Shown here piece by piece: positions 45,603 to 55,600 of a stretch of 64,000 nt of DNA; positions within the stretch are counted from its first letter, which is position 1; each line of letters starts with the position of its first letter. Made by a program: the position numbers and the translations under genes. The notes beneath the pieces are model-generated. The model had not been told where the DNA came from. It made no database searches and saw nothing but the letters and a program-made list of their open reading frames with translations. This stretch comes from Lachnospiraceae bacterium (GTDB lineage: Bacteria > Bacillota > Clostridia > Lachnospirales > Lachnospiraceae): NCBI GenBank assembly GCA_029008875.1, contig JAQXJP010000036.1, positions 1 to 64,000 of the forward strand, written 5' to 3'.

Positions 45603-45812
45603 ATGCCACTTACAATGTCAAATGTAGGAGAACCTGTCATCATCAAGAAGGTTGGAGGAAAAGAGGAAACCCGCGCTTTTTTGGAGAATCTGGGTTTTGT
45701 CACAGGAGGTACTGTCACCGTGGTTTCGGAGAACGGCGGCAATATGATTGTAAATGTCAAGAACTCCCGAATTGCAATCGGAAGGGATATGGCCAATAAA
45801 ATTATGGTTTGA
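45603..45812 (+). CDS. feoA: FeoA-domain protein, first copy
   Basis: This 69-residue SH3-like FeoA domain reads ETRAFLENLGFVTGGTVTVVSENGGNMIVNVKNSRIAIGRDMANKIMV. FeoA proteins assist FeoB in ferrous iron uptake on the cytoplasmic side. AAGGAGGGGG precedes the ATG. It is the first gene under the operator-covered promoter. Confidence 0.93.
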   Translation: MPLTMSNVGEPVIIKKVGGKEETRAFLENLGFVTGGTVTVVSENGGNMIVNVKNSRIAIGRDMANKIMV

Positions 45813-45844
45813 GCACAGCATAGAAGAAGGGAAGGAACGAGAAA

Positions 45845-46063
45845 ATGACACTGAAGGAAGTAAAGATTGGCGACACAGTGAAAGTCACAAGGATTCACGG
45901 GGAAGGCCCGGTGAAACGCAGAATTATGGATATGGGCATCACGAAGGGCGTTGAGATTTATGTCCGCAAGGTTGCACCTCTTGGAGACCCGGTGGAGATC
46001 ACCGTGAGAGGATATGAACTTTCACTCCGGAGAGCGGATGCGGAAATCATTGATGTGGAATAG
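45845..46063 (+). CDS. feoA: FeoA-domain protein, second copy
   Basis: This 72-residue protein reads VKIGDTVKVTRIHGEGPVKRRIMDMGITKGVEIYVRKVAPLGDPVEITVRGYELSLRRADAEII, the more canonical FeoA of the two. It lies 32 bp after the first copy, with GAAGGAACG as ribosome site. Two diverged FeoA genes before feoB are common in Clostridia. Confidence 0.94.
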   Translation: MTLKEVKIGDTVKVTRIHGEGPVKRRIMDMGITKGVEIYVRKVAPLGDPVEITVRGYELSLRRADAEIIDVE

Positions 46064-46094
46064 GATAAGAAACACTTATTTTTTTTACCCAAGA

Positions 46095-46125
46095 GTTAGT
46101 GACAACTAACACAAGAGAGTATAGA
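46095..46125 (+). promoter_or_regulatory. Second iron-type operator, before feoB
   Basis: GTTAG-N6-CTAAC at 46095-46110 is identical in its arms to the site at 45538-45553. A weak promoter (TTAGTG at 46096-46101, TATAGA at 46120-46125) overlaps it, so feoB may have its own iron-controlled start. Confidence 0.7.
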
Positions 46126-46188
46126 CAAACATCAAGGAGAAAAACTTGGATAAATTTGTGAAAATGAAGCAAGATAAGGAGACGGAAA

Positions 46189-48342
46189 ATGGCAGTAAGA
46201 ATTGCGCTCGCAGGTAACCCGAACTGCGGAAAAACAACATTATTCAATGCATTAACCGGTGCGAACCAGTATGTGGGAAACTGGCCGGGTGTTACGGTAG
46301 AAAAAAAAGAAGGCAAGCTCAAGGGGCACAAAGATGTGGTGATTATGGACCTTCCGGGGATTTATTCCCTCTCTCCATATACACTGGAGGAAGTGGTTGC
46401 CAGAAATTATTTGATTCATGAACAGCCGGATGCAATCATCAATATTGTGGACGGAACCAACATTGAGCGAAATCTGTATCTCTCCACACAACTGATCGAG
46501 TTGGGAATACCGGTGGTCATGGCAGTCAATATGATGGATGTTGTGGAGAAAAACGGTGACAAGGTAGATATCAAAGCACTGGGCGAGAAGCTGGGATGCG
46601 ATGTGGTAGCGATTTCCGCTTTGAAGGGAATCGGAATCCGGGAGGTCACCCAGAAAGCGATTGATGCAGCGAAGGCCAAGAAAAATGTGGTCCGTGTACA
46701 TAAGTTTGCCGATGAGGTGGAAAAGGCAATCACCGCTGTGGAGGATAAACTGGGAAGTGAAACTCCCGATGCAAGAAAGCGCTTTTTTGCCATCAAGCTC
46801 CTGGAGAAGGACTCCAAGATCGCGGAGATGATGAAGGCTGCGCCGGATGCGAGCGCGGAGATTCAGGCGTTGGAGGATGCTTTTGACGATGATACGGAGA
46901 GCATTATCACAAACGAGCGCTATGTCTATATTTCCTCCATCATTGACAGTTGCGTAAAAAAGGCGGAAAAGAAGGAGAAATTAACTACCTCGGACAAAAT
47001 CGATAAGATTGTAACCAACCGTATTTTGGCGCTCCCGATTTTTGCTTTGGTTATGTTTATCGTGTACTATGTATCCATCACAACGGTGGGAACTATCTTG
47101 ACGGATTGGACCAATGACACCCTGTTTGGGGAGTGGATCATTCCGGGCGCGGCTGCGCTTTTGGATTCTGTGGGATGTGCACCGTGGCTGTCCGGACTTT
47201 TGGTGGATGGTATTATTTCCGGTGTGGGCGCTGTGTTGGGATTCGTTCCGCAGATGCTCGTCCTCTTTATCTTCCTGGCTTTTTTGGAAGGCTGCGGATA
47301 CATGGCCCGCGTTGCGTTTATCATGGACCGCATTTTCCGCAAGTTTGGTCTTTCCGGAAAGTCCTTTATCCCGATGTTGATTGGATCCGGCTGTGGAGTT
47401 CCGGGTGTTATGGCATCCCGCACCATCGAGAATGAGAGAGACCGCCGCATGACGGTAATGACCACAACCTTTGTCCCCTGCGGGGCGAAGCTTCCGATTA
47501 TCGCTTTGATTGCGGGAGCCTTCTTCCACAATGCGGGATGGATTTCCTGGAGCGCATACTTTGTGGGAATCGCAGCAATTATCTGCTCCGGTATTATTTT
47601 GAAGAAAACCAAGATGTTTTCCGGAGATCCGGCTCCTTTTGTCATGGAACTCCCGGCATACCATATGCCCACAATCGGAAGCATTCTCCGAAGCATGTGG
47701 GAGCGCGGATGGTCATTTATCAAAAAAGCGGGAACCATCATTTTGCTTTCCACAATCGTTGTCTGGTTTACCACCTACTTTGGCTGGGCACCGGGACAGG
47801 GCTTTTGCATGCTGGATGAAGAACTGATTGATTACAGTATATTGGCTTATATCGGCCGTGCAATCTGCTGGCTGTTCATCCCACTCGGATGGGGAGATTG
47901 GAAATCGGCGGTGGCAGCTGTCACCGGACTTGTGGCAAAAGAGAACGTGGTCGGCACCTTCGGAATCCTGTTCCACTTCGGCGAAGTCGCGGAGGACGGA
48001 GCGGAAATCTGGGACAGCCTGGCTGCCAATATGTCATCCATCGGAGCCTACTCATACTTGGTATTCAACCTTCTCTGCGCACCCTGCTTTGCGGCCATGG
48101 GAGCCATTAAGCGGGAGATGAACAATGCAAAATGGTTCTGGTTTGCAATCGGATATCAGTGCATTCTGGCTTATCTGGTATCCCTCTGTGTATTCCAGAT
48201 CGGCGGACTGTTCACCGGGGCAGCAAGCTTTGGAATATGGACAATTGTTGCAATATTGATTATTATTGGATTTATCTACATGTTGTTTCGGCCGGACAAA
48301 GGCAAAGCCAATAAAAAAGTCGTTAGGAGTATCAAATGGTAG
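46189..48342 (+). CDS. feoB: Ferrous iron transporter FeoB
   Basis: The protein has 717 residues. The N-terminal G domain has G1 GNPNCGKTTLFNALTG (8-23), G2 region GVTVEKKEG, G3 DLPGIYSL and G4 NMMDVVEKNGD. A helical spacer (about 170-265) leads into the membrane part with the two Gate motifs, each with conserved Cys (GSGCGVPGVMASRT, VPCGAKLPI) and later APCFAAMGAIKREM. It imports Fe2+. AGGAG lies 9 bp before the ATG. Its last 7 bp overlap the next small gene. Confidence 0.97.
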   Translation: MAVRIALAGNPNCGKTTLFNALTGANQYVGNWPGVTVEKKEGKLKGHKDVVIMDLPGIYSLSPYTLEEVVARNYLIHEQPDAIINIVDGTNIERNLYLSTQLIELGIPVVMAVNMMDVVEKNGDKVDIKALGEKLGCDVVAISALKGIGIREVTQKAIDAAKAKKNVVRVHKFADEVEKAITAVEDKLGSETPDARKRFFAIKLLEKDSKIAEMMKAAPDASAEIQALEDAFDDDTESIITNERYVYISSIIDSCVKKAEKKEKLTTSDKIDKIVTNRILALPIFALVMFIVYYVSITTVGTILTDWTNDTLFGEWIIPGAAALLDSVGCAPWLSGLLVDGIISGVGAVLGFVPQMLVLFIFLAFLEGCGYMARVAFIMDRIFRKFGLSGKSFIPMLIGSGCGVPGVMASRTIENERDRRMTVMTTTFVPCGAKLPIIALIAGAFFHNAGWISWSAYFVGIAAIICSGIILKKTKMFSGDPAPFVMELPAYHMPTIGSILRSMWERGWSFIKKAGTIILLSTIVVWFTTYFGWAPGQGFCMLDEELIDYSILAYIGRAICWLFIPLGWGDWKSAVAAVTGLVAKENVVGTFGILFHFGEVAEDGAEIWDSLAANMSSIGAYSYLVFNLLCAPCFAAMGAIKREMNNAKWFWFAIGYQCILAYLVSLCVFQIGGLFTGAASFGIWTIVAILIIIGFIYMLFRPDKGKANKKVVRSIKW

Positions 48343-48479
48343 CAACAATCATAATCTCAATCGCACTAATCGTCATTGTAGCGTTTATCATTCGCGGCAT
48401 GATTCGCAATGTAAAAAATGGAAAAGGTCTTGACGGAGGCTGCTCCGGAAATTGTTCGAAATGCGGCAGATGCCATTGA
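48336..48479 (+). CDS. FeoB-associated Cys-rich membrane peptide
   Basis: This 47-residue peptide has one N-terminal membrane helix (VATIIISIALIVIVAFIIRG), a basic stretch, and a Cys-rich tail, CSGNCSKCGRCH. This is the layout of the FeoB-associated Cys-rich proteins seen after feoB in many Firmicutes. It overlaps the feoB stop by 7 bp, indicating coupled translation. It may pass or sense iron at the FeoB mouth (inference). Confidence 0.88.
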   Translation: MVATIIISIALIVIVAFIIRGMIRNVKNGKGLDGGCSGNCSKCGRCH

Positions 48480-48573
48480 CATTCGTGGAATAAAACTTTT
48501 TTCCGGGAGAAAAATAAAAATGACACTATTTTGATGTGGCCTAAAATCATACGGACGAAGGAGGATTACACAG

Positions 48574-49182
48574 GTGAGTGAGGAAGCTTTTCAAATCGTT
48601 CAGCAGATGGATATCTCCAAGATTGAAGCACAGATGGCACTGCACTGTGCTCCGGTGATTACCAACATCAAGATTTCGAACCTGATTACGGTGGCGAGAG
48701 AAGATGAGGAGTCACTTCGCATGATTCTTCGCAAAACGGGAATTCAGTACTTTCGGCTGTACCGGGCTGAGGATAAGAGCACGTTCCTCCTTTTTCACAG
48801 AGAAAAATTGGAGAAGTGCCTGAAGACAAAAGGTGCACGAGAACTGTTGACAGGGCTGGGATACACGGATTTGGAGTTTGGACAGATTCTTCGAAACTTT
48901 CAAAAGCGTTTCTGCGACTGCAGGGTGCAGGGAGAGAAATTTCCCCATGAGATCGGATTACTTCTGGGGTATCCGCTGGAGGATGTCATCGGATTTATTG
49001 AAAATGGGGGGCGCAATTATCTCTATTCCGGATATTGGAAGGTGTATGCGGATGTGGAGCGGAAGGTGGAACTTTTCGAAGCCTACGAAAAGGCGAAGGA
49101 TACGCTGATTTATCTGTTGGCAATCGACATGCCCATGAGAAAAATCATGGAAACTTATCAATATGAAACGAACATTGCCTGA
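48574..49182 (+). CDS. DUF3793 family protein
   Basis: This 202-residue soluble helical protein has HCAPVITNIKISNLITV near the start, then FRLYRAED-type strand, and the conserved FPHEIGLLLGYPLEDVIGFIENGGRNYLYSGYWKVYAD in the middle, diagnostic of DUF3793. Members sit beside iron or metal transport genes in Lachnospiraceae and Clostridia; function unknown. The start is GTG with GAAGGAGG 9 bp before. Position just after the feo operon suggests an iron-linked role. Confidence 0.85.
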   Translation: MSEEAFQIVQQMDISKIEAQMALHCAPVITNIKISNLITVAREDEESLRMILRKTGIQYFRLYRAEDKSTFLLFHREKLEKCLKTKGARELLTGLGYTDLEFGQILRNFQKRFCDCRVQGEKFPHEIGLLLGYPLEDVIGFIENGGRNYLYSGYWKVYADVERKVELFEAYEKAKDTLIYLLAIDMPMRKIMETYQYETNIA

Positions 49183-49203
49183 AACGAAGTGATATAAGAG
49201 CGG

Positions 49204-49236
49204 GGCCCGGGAGATGATTTCTCCCGGGCCATTTTT
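49204..49236 (+). terminator. Terminator of the feo/DUF3793 region
   Basis: GGCCCGGGAGA (49204-49214) pairs perfectly with TCTCCCGGGCC (49220-49230), then A and T5. On the minus strand it faces the end of the isomerase gene, but without a good T run. Confidence 0.93.
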
Positions 49237-49277
49237 GGCATGTTTTATGAAGTTTCCCATAATAGCTGCAATTGGTA

Positions 49278-50066
49278 TTACAGCGGATACAGGTGATTTT
49301 TCTTCAGATATTCCACAGATTCCATCAGATCCTCGTAGGTGCGGACCTCGATGAGAACGGTGGGGCGCTTCTCCTTTGGGATGGAGGCCATGAAATCACC
49401 GTAAATCTCCCAGGGCAGTTTCTCGGTTCCCACAGGGCGGTGGGTATCCTCCAGCCCGTCGTTGTCGTTGATGTGCATATGGCAGATGTACGGGCGTAGG
49501 GCGTCGCACCACTGATTGAGCGGAGTGTCGGCAAGGAAGGCGTGAGCCATGTCGAAGCAGACTCCAAAGCGGGGCTCATCCGCCATCTTCGCCGCAAGAA
49601 GCGACAGCAGTGTGGGTTCGCCGTCAAACATATTTTCCAGGTAGACCGTGAGGGTGGGGTATTCTGCCAAAATCCTGCGCCAGTAGGCGGCATTTCTGTT
49701 TACCCAGTTGGAACAGTAGCTTTTCAGGCGGAAATTCGGGATCATGTTGGTGTGAAAAATTACTGCCTTGACTCCAAGCTTCACAGCAATATCCATGGAC
49801 TGATGAATACGCAAATCCGACACTTCCAAAATCTTGGCGTCATCTGAATGGACGCAGACATCCAGAAATGCCCCGTGAAGCGTATCCTCGCTGCGATCCC
49901 GATCCAGGGATTTATAGTTTTCGATCATTTTCTGAACCTGCTTTGGATTGTCCAGAACGGAGGGCAGGAAAAAATCATTGTACTCAAATCCGGCATTATA
50001 CTCGTTTGAGAAATGCAGGAAGTGTGAAATTTGATTCCACTTTGGAATACAGTAAACGGACTTCAT
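49278..50066 (-). CDS. Sugar phosphate isomerase/epimerase-like TIM-barrel protein
   Basis: The protein has 262 residues of the AP endonuclease 2 family fold. Metal-site stretches are visible: VIFHTNM, LTVYLENMFDGE (Glu), GVCFDMAHAF (Asp, His), CHMHINDNDGLEDTHRPVG (His) and VLIEVRTYEDL (Glu). Members isomerise or epimerise sugars or inositols; the substrate here is unknown. AAAGGAG lies 7 bp before the ATG, which supports this start even though it lies 71 bp inside the end of the cyclase gene. It is the last gene of the minus-strand operon. Confidence 0.88.
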   Translation of the reverse strand: MKSVYCIPKWNQISHFLHFSNEYNAGFEYNDFFLPSVLDNPKQVQKMIENYKSLDRDRSEDTLHGAFLDVCVHSDDAKILEVSDLRIHQSMDIAVKLGVKAVIFHTNMIPNFRLKSYCSNWVNRNAAYWRRILAEYPTLTVYLENMFDGEPTLLSLLAAKMADEPRFGVCFDMAHAFLADTPLNQWCDALRPYICHMHINDNDGLEDTHRPVGTEKLPWEIYGDFMASIPKEKRPTVLIEVRTYEDLMESVEYLKKNHLYPL

Positions 50067-52062
50067 TCAAAAACTCCTTTCTGGAAGACGGGTTTGGGAT
50101 TGGCGGTTTGTCAATGTCCTGCACAGAGTATGCTACAACTGCAACGGATTTTCCCTTCAGGGACAATTCACCCACGGGAACTGCTGTCACCCGGTCGGAG
50201 GTGGCATCCAGCACGGATTGGCTGATGAGTATCTCTCCGGCGGGGGCATTTGACTCTAGGCGTGAGGCGGTGTTCACCGTGTCTCCGATGGCGGTGTAAT
50301 CCATGCGGTGGAGACAGCCAATGTTGCCTACAATAGCCTCCCCGCAATTGATGCCGATCCCCACCCGGATTTCTTTGCCGTAGAGATTTTGATAGCGCTG
50401 AGTCAGTTCCTGAAAGCCCTGCTGAATATCGTGGGCGGCACACACCGCATGGAGGATGAAATTGTCTTCCTCCTGAGGCGCATTAAAAATCGCCATTGCG
50501 GCATCTCCGATAAACTTGTCAAGGGTTCCGTTCCAAGCCTGAATGGAAGCGTAAACCAACGTGAAATACTCGTTGAGAATGTGTACCACCTGCTCCGGAT
50601 CCAACTGCTCGGACATGGTGGTGAATCCCCGGATGTCCACAAAAAGCACTGCTATCTGACGTCGTTCGCTGTACTTTGCCAAGGCAAAGGGCGATACCTC
50701 GGAGATTTCATCCACCACCTTGGAATCCACATACATTTTGAGGGTGGTTTCCATTCGCTTCCGCTCCAAATAGTTCAGTATGTTGTACTGGAGCAGGAAT
50801 ATCAAGGTGGAGATAATTGCAAACACAATCGGAATCAACAGGAGAAAACGATATCCGATGATATTCAGGGAGAACGCCACCGCCATTATGAAAAAGCCCC
50901 AAAGTAACTGCCCAAGGAAGGCAAACAGACGCTTTCGGTTGGCAAAAATAATGTAAAACAGGGTGATGGTAATTCCGTAGAAGAGGGCCTGAAACAAATC
51001 CGGTACATCCAAAACGGTGCGTTGCTCCAACAATGCCTGTAGGATGAACGCCTGCAGCATTACCTCCTGATAGGTCTTCCGGGACTCAAAATATTCGAAC
51101 AATCCGTCAGATTCCAGGGAATCGTATTCTCCGATTAAGATAATATGCTCGTCAATCAGGGACGGGTCATAATCTCCGGACAACAGGTCACAGAAGGAAA
51201 TTCTCTGGTAAGTGTTCTCCCGCAGGACGGAGTTGAATCCGAATAACTCATCACTGTTGAGGGATGGCAATTGAAATGCAATGTGGGCAAATTCCGCAAA
51301 TTGGCGATATATGGAGACCGCAAAGCTATCCATTTGCTTCTCGCCGATGTTGACGGACATGGCGGCATTGTGAATGAAGCCGTCAGGCGATACCTGCACG
51401 GCATTGGTTGCTCCCAGGGTGACCACCTCCGCCAACTCTTCATACGGATACTTCAGGGAAGATACGGACACATCACTCCATTTTACATCCGAATCTACCG
51501 GTGTAGGTGCCACAAAAATGTCTTTGTCACGGGCATTTTGGAGGGATTCCTCAATATGCATCTTGTCGCCCGAGGAGGAGGCCGCTGTCTGCTCCTGTTT
51601 GGAATCGGAGAACAAAGTCTCAAAGAAAAATGTCTGAACTGGCATGACCACATTGCCAGCATTGGCACAAGCCTCCACCAGCGCGGCATCCCCGTCGGCG
51701 GTGTAATCGGAACTTAAGTCCACGTCCAGACCGATGACGGCGGCGCCTTCCTCACTGAGTTTTTGGATCGCGTCCGCATACATCTGGCGGGACCAGTCCA
51801 AATTGGAACCATACCGGTCGTAGGTGGCATTATCAATTGTCACTAATGTGATTTTGGGAGATGCTACGGTGAACGGATTGTTGGAATAGATTATGTTGGT
51901 CAGCACTTCATCCACGGTGTACAGCACTTTGGCATAGGAAAGCGTCGCTGCGGAAATCCCCAGCAAAAGTGCGATACAGACCGTGGTGATTTTGTGGATT
52001 TTGGATTGGAAGAAAAAATTTACTTTTTCCTTCTGCTTTTTGGGAAGTGATGATTTCGCCAT
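49996..52062 (-). CDS. CHASE2-domain class III adenylate cyclase
   Basis: The protein has 688 residues. One N-terminal helix (about 24-42), an extracytoplasmic CHASE2 sensor (about 45-365), three helices (about 378-450) and a cytoplasmic class III cyclase (about 480-660). Catalytic residues look intact: metal Asp in VLFVDIRGFTTMSEQ, substrate-selecting Lys and second Asp in TLDKFIGDAAMAIF, and transition-state Asn/Arg in NTASRLES. The Lys marks ATP rather than GTP. It should make cAMP in response to an outside signal. The previous gene encodes a cyclic-nucleotide-binding protein 26 bp upstream, the likely receptor. Start taken at the ATG before AKSSLPKK, preceded by a G-rich ribosome site. 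Confidence 0.92.
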   Translation of the reverse strand: MAKSSLPKKQKEKVNFFFQSKIHKITTVCIALLLGISAATLSYAKVLYTVDEVLTNIIYSNNPFTVASPKITLVTIDNATYDRYGSNLDWSRQMYADAIQKLSEEGAAVIGLDVDLSSDYTADGDAALVEACANAGNVVMPVQTFFFETLFSDSKQEQTAASSSGDKMHIEESLQNARDKDIFVAPTPVDSDVKWSDVSVSSLKYPYEELAEVVTLGATNAVQVSPDGFIHNAAMSVNIGEKQMDSFAVSIYRQFAEFAHIAFQLPSLNSDELFGFNSVLRENTYQRISFCDLLSGDYDPSLIDEHIILIGEYDSLESDGLFEYFESRKTYQEVMLQAFILQALLEQRTVLDVPDLFQALFYGITITLFYIIFANRKRLFAFLGQLLWGFFIMAVAFSLNIIGYRFLLLIPIVFAIISTLIFLLQYNILNYLERKRMETTLKMYVDSKVVDEISEVSPFALAKYSERRQIAVLFVDIRGFTTMSEQLDPEQVVHILNEYFTLVYASIQAWNGTLDKFIGDAAMAIFNAPQEEDNFILHAVCAAHDIQQGFQELTQRYQNLYGKEIRVGIGINCGEAIVGNIGCLHRMDYTAIGDTVNTASRLESNAPAGEILISQSVLDATSDRVTAVPVGELSLKGKSVAVVAYSVQDIDKPPIPNPSSRKEFLNEVRLLYSKVESNFTLPAFLKRV

Positions 52063-52088
52063 GCATTTACCCCCGTAAAAGAGCTGAC

Positions 52089-52649
52089 TTATTTCTGCAA
52101 TTGTGAGATATACTCGTGGTTCAACTTTTCCAGGGAAGAACTGAGATATTTCAATAAGGTCCACACATAGTCCGGATCCTTCTTGGCGATGACATCGAAG
52201 GAGCGGACGTCCATTTTCTGGACGGTCTGATAAATTGGGTTGCGCTTATACTGATATACGAAGCGTTTGTCGGAAACTTCGATGCGGTCAAGCATCTGGT
52301 TTAGCCGATTGTTCAGACTGAGCAGCAAGCGGTAGGTGATAGAGGTGGCATTGAGCAAAAGCATGGCAAAATCCGTCTCGGACACCTCCAGCACGACGAC
52401 ATTGTCCGACGCTGCCACTATTGTGGCAGAGCGGGGCTTGGATTCCAGCAGAGACATCTCTCCGAAAAAGCTTCCCTCCTCCATGAATCCCAGTGAATTG
52501 GGATTGTCGGAAAAAGAGTTGATCATAATCTCCACAGATCCTGTGAGCAAAATAAACATGGAATGTCCGGTCTCACCCTCGCGGCAGATGGACTGCCCCC
52601 GAGAGAAAGAGACGGTTTTCCCACACTCTTTCAGCAAATCTACATCCAT
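52089..52649 (-). CDS. Cyclic-nucleotide-binding domain protein
   Basis: The protein has 186 residues. A CNB domain (about 5-120) carries the phosphate-binding cassette GFMEEGSFFGEMSLLESKPRSATIVA, with the Gly-Glu and Arg-Ser/Ala residues that hold cAMP. The C-terminal about 65 residues are helical with no HTH, so it is not a CRP-type activator; it may be a stand-alone switch or dock onto a partner. GAGGAGA lies before the ATG at 52649. It sits between the dehydratase-activase gene and the adenylate cyclase. Confidence 0.9.
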   Translation of the reverse strand: MDVDLLKECGKTVSFSRGQSICREGETGHSMFILLTGSVEIMINSFSDNPNSLGFMEEGSFFGEMSLLESKPRSATIVAASDNVVVLEVSETDFAMLLLNATSITYRLLLSLNNRLNQMLDRIEVSDKRFVYQYKRNPIYQTVQKMDVRSFDVIAKKDPDYVWTLLKYLSSSLEKLNHEYISQLQK

Positions 52650-52670
52650 ACACATTCTCCTCAAAATGAT

Positions 52671-55600
52671 TTATGAATTGGCTTCCTGTTCCTTCTTCAG
52701 ATTCTTCATAGCGGTAGAAAGCATTAATTTGATTCGGTTCAACTGGTTTACTTCGGAAGCACCCGGGTCGTAATCGATGGCCACAATGTTGGCGGAAGGA
52801 TATTCGTGGCGAATCTCCTTGATGACGCCCTTCCCCACGATGTGGTTCGGCAGGCAGGCAAAAGGCTGCGCACAGACGATGTTGGTTGCTCCCTGATGTA
52901 TTAATTCTAACATTTCGCCAGTCAAAAACCAACCTTCTCCTGTCTGATTTCCCTCGGAAACAATCGGAGCTGCCATTTTTGCCAGATCTTCGATGTATGC
53001 GGTGGGCTCAAAGTGCTTACTCTTCTTCAACTCATCCCGGGCAGCCTTGCGGAGCCACTCGAAGAATTTGATCAACAGGTTGTTGATGCGCTTGGATTTT
53101 TGGGAGCCGCCCAAGTAGTCTGTCTTGAAATTCTGGTTGTAGCAGCAGTACAGCAGGAAGTCCGTCAAATCCGGAACCACTGCCTCCGCTCCTTCCGCCT
53201 CCAGCAGGTCCACAATGTAGTTGTTGGCGGCGGGGAGGAACTTGACCAAAATCTCCCCGACCACACCGACGCGGGGCTTTTTCTCGTCCGTCATCGGAAG
53301 ATTGTCAAAGTCGCGGATGATGGCACGGCACATCTTCTGGTACTTGCGGTGGGAGAGAAGCTTGGTGTTGCCCAAAAATTCAATTACCTCTTTTTTCCAC
53401 TTCTCATGCAATGCGTTTGCGCTTCCCGGAACTGCCTCGTAGGGGCGGGTGCGGTAGAGACAACGCATAAAGATATCCCCAAATTCCAAGGCGTACAAGC
53501 CGTGTTGAATCAGCTTCGGAGAGAGGGTGAATCCCGGGTTTTTCTCCAGGCCTACCATGTTGATGGAGATAACCGGAACATCCGGGTAACCGGCCTTGAT
53601 CAGGGCACGGCGGATGAAACCGATGTAGTTGGTGGCACGACATCCGCCACCGGTTTGCGAAATCAAAATGGCAGTGTGCGTCATGTCATAATCCCCCGAC
53701 ATCACTGCGGCCATAATCTGACCGATGACAATCAGGGAAGGGTAGCAGGCGTCATTGTTGACGTATTTCAATCCCACGTCCACACATTCCCTTGCAGGAA
53801 CATCCGGGATGACCAGGTTGTACCCAGCGGCACGGAAGGCCGGAAGCAGGAGATCAAAATGGATCGGGGACATCTGAGGACAGATGATGGTATAGTGATC
53901 CCGGAACATTTGCTCGGTGAACACAACACGCTCGTAATTGGAGGGAGCGACGGTGCGCTTCTCCTGTTTTTTGGCCTTTACCCGAAGAGCGGAGAGGAGG
54001 GAGCGAATACGGATTCGCGCAGCTCCCAGATTGTTCACCTCATCGATCTTCAGGCAGGTGTATATCTTGCCGGATTGGGTGAGGATATCGCTGACACAAT
54101 CCGTGGTGACCGCATCCAGACCGCAGCCGAAGGAATTAAGCTGAATCATATCCAGATCATCCCGGGTTTTCACATAGTTGGCTGCCGCGTACAGACGGGA
54201 GTGGTACATCCACTGGTCCATAACAATGAGGGGACGCTCGGTGACTCCCAGGTGGGAGATGGAATCCTCCGTCAACACGCAGATGCCGTAAGAGTTGATG
54301 AGCTCCGGGATTCCGTGGTTGATTTCCGGGTCCACATGGTAAGGTCGACCGGCCAGGACGATGCCGTGTCTTCCGGTCTCCTCCATATATTTGAGTACTT
54401 CTCCGCCTTTTTGCTGTATTTCCCGGCGGGTCATGGCCATTTCCTTCCAACCCTCAGATACGGCATTCCGAATCTCCACCTCGCTGATGTGAAATTCCTC
54501 GTTGCAGAAGGTGGCAACCAGCTGCTGGGACAGGGTCTCTTCGCTGGAGAAAGACATAAAAGGATTGAGGAAGCGCATCTGTCCGCTGGTAATCTCATCC
54601 ACATTGTTCTTGATATTCTCTGAATATGAGGTTACGATCGGGCAGTTATAATGGTTGTTGGCATCCGGGAACTCCTGGCGCTCGTAAGGAATTGCCGGGT
54701 AAAAAATAAAGTCCACATTCTGGTGAATCAGCCACGCGATATGTCCATGGGCCAGCTTCGCCGGATAACACTCGGATTCGCTGGGGATGGAATCGATTCC
54801 CAACTCATAAATCTTGCGCGTTGACTGGGGGGACAAAACTACACGGAAGCCCAGCTTCGTGAAGAAGGTCGCCCAGAATGGGTAGTTTTCGTACATGTTC
54901 AGCACCCGCGGAATGCCCACGGTACCCCGGGTGGCTTCCTCGTCGGAGAGAGGCTCATAGGCAAAAATGCGGGTATTTTTATATTCAAAAAGGTTCGGTA
55001 TATTTTCCTTGTTCTTCTCCTTGCCCAAACCTCTCTCGCAACGGTTGCCGGTAATGTACTGGCGGTTGTCGGAAAAGCGGTTGATGGTCAAGAGACAATG
55101 GTTGGTACAGCCTTGACACCGGGTGAGTTTGGTGGTGTAGGTCAACTCATTGATCTGCTCGATGGAAAGCATTGTGGTGGCGTAGCCCTCCTCGTGGCGC
55201 TCTCTTGCAATCAAAGCTGCGCCGAAGGCACCCATGATTCCGGCGATGTCCGGCCGGGTGGCGTGAACTCCTGCAATTTTCTCAAAACTACGGAGTACGG
55301 CGTCGTTGTAGAAGGTTCCGCCCTGCACTACGATGTTCTCCCCCAGATCCTTTGCGTCGGAGAGTTTGATTACCTTGAACAAAGCGTTTTTGATAACAGA
55401 GTAAGCAAGTCCGGCGGAGATGTCGGAGACGGATGCCCCCTCCTTCTGCGCCTGTTTTACCTTGGAATTCATGAAAACGGTACAGCGGGTTCCCAAATCA
55501 ATGGGGTGCTCCGCAAAGAGCGCCTCCATGGCAAAGTCCTGTACGGAGTAGTTCAGAGATTTTGCAAAGGTCTCGATGAAGGAACCGCAGCCGGAGGAGC

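Noticed and set aside
53013-54623. 536-residue open frame on the plus strand opposite the activase gene
   Set aside because: It is the antisense of a well-supported coding region, with no family signature and no ribosome site. Codon bias of the real gene keeps stops out of this frame.
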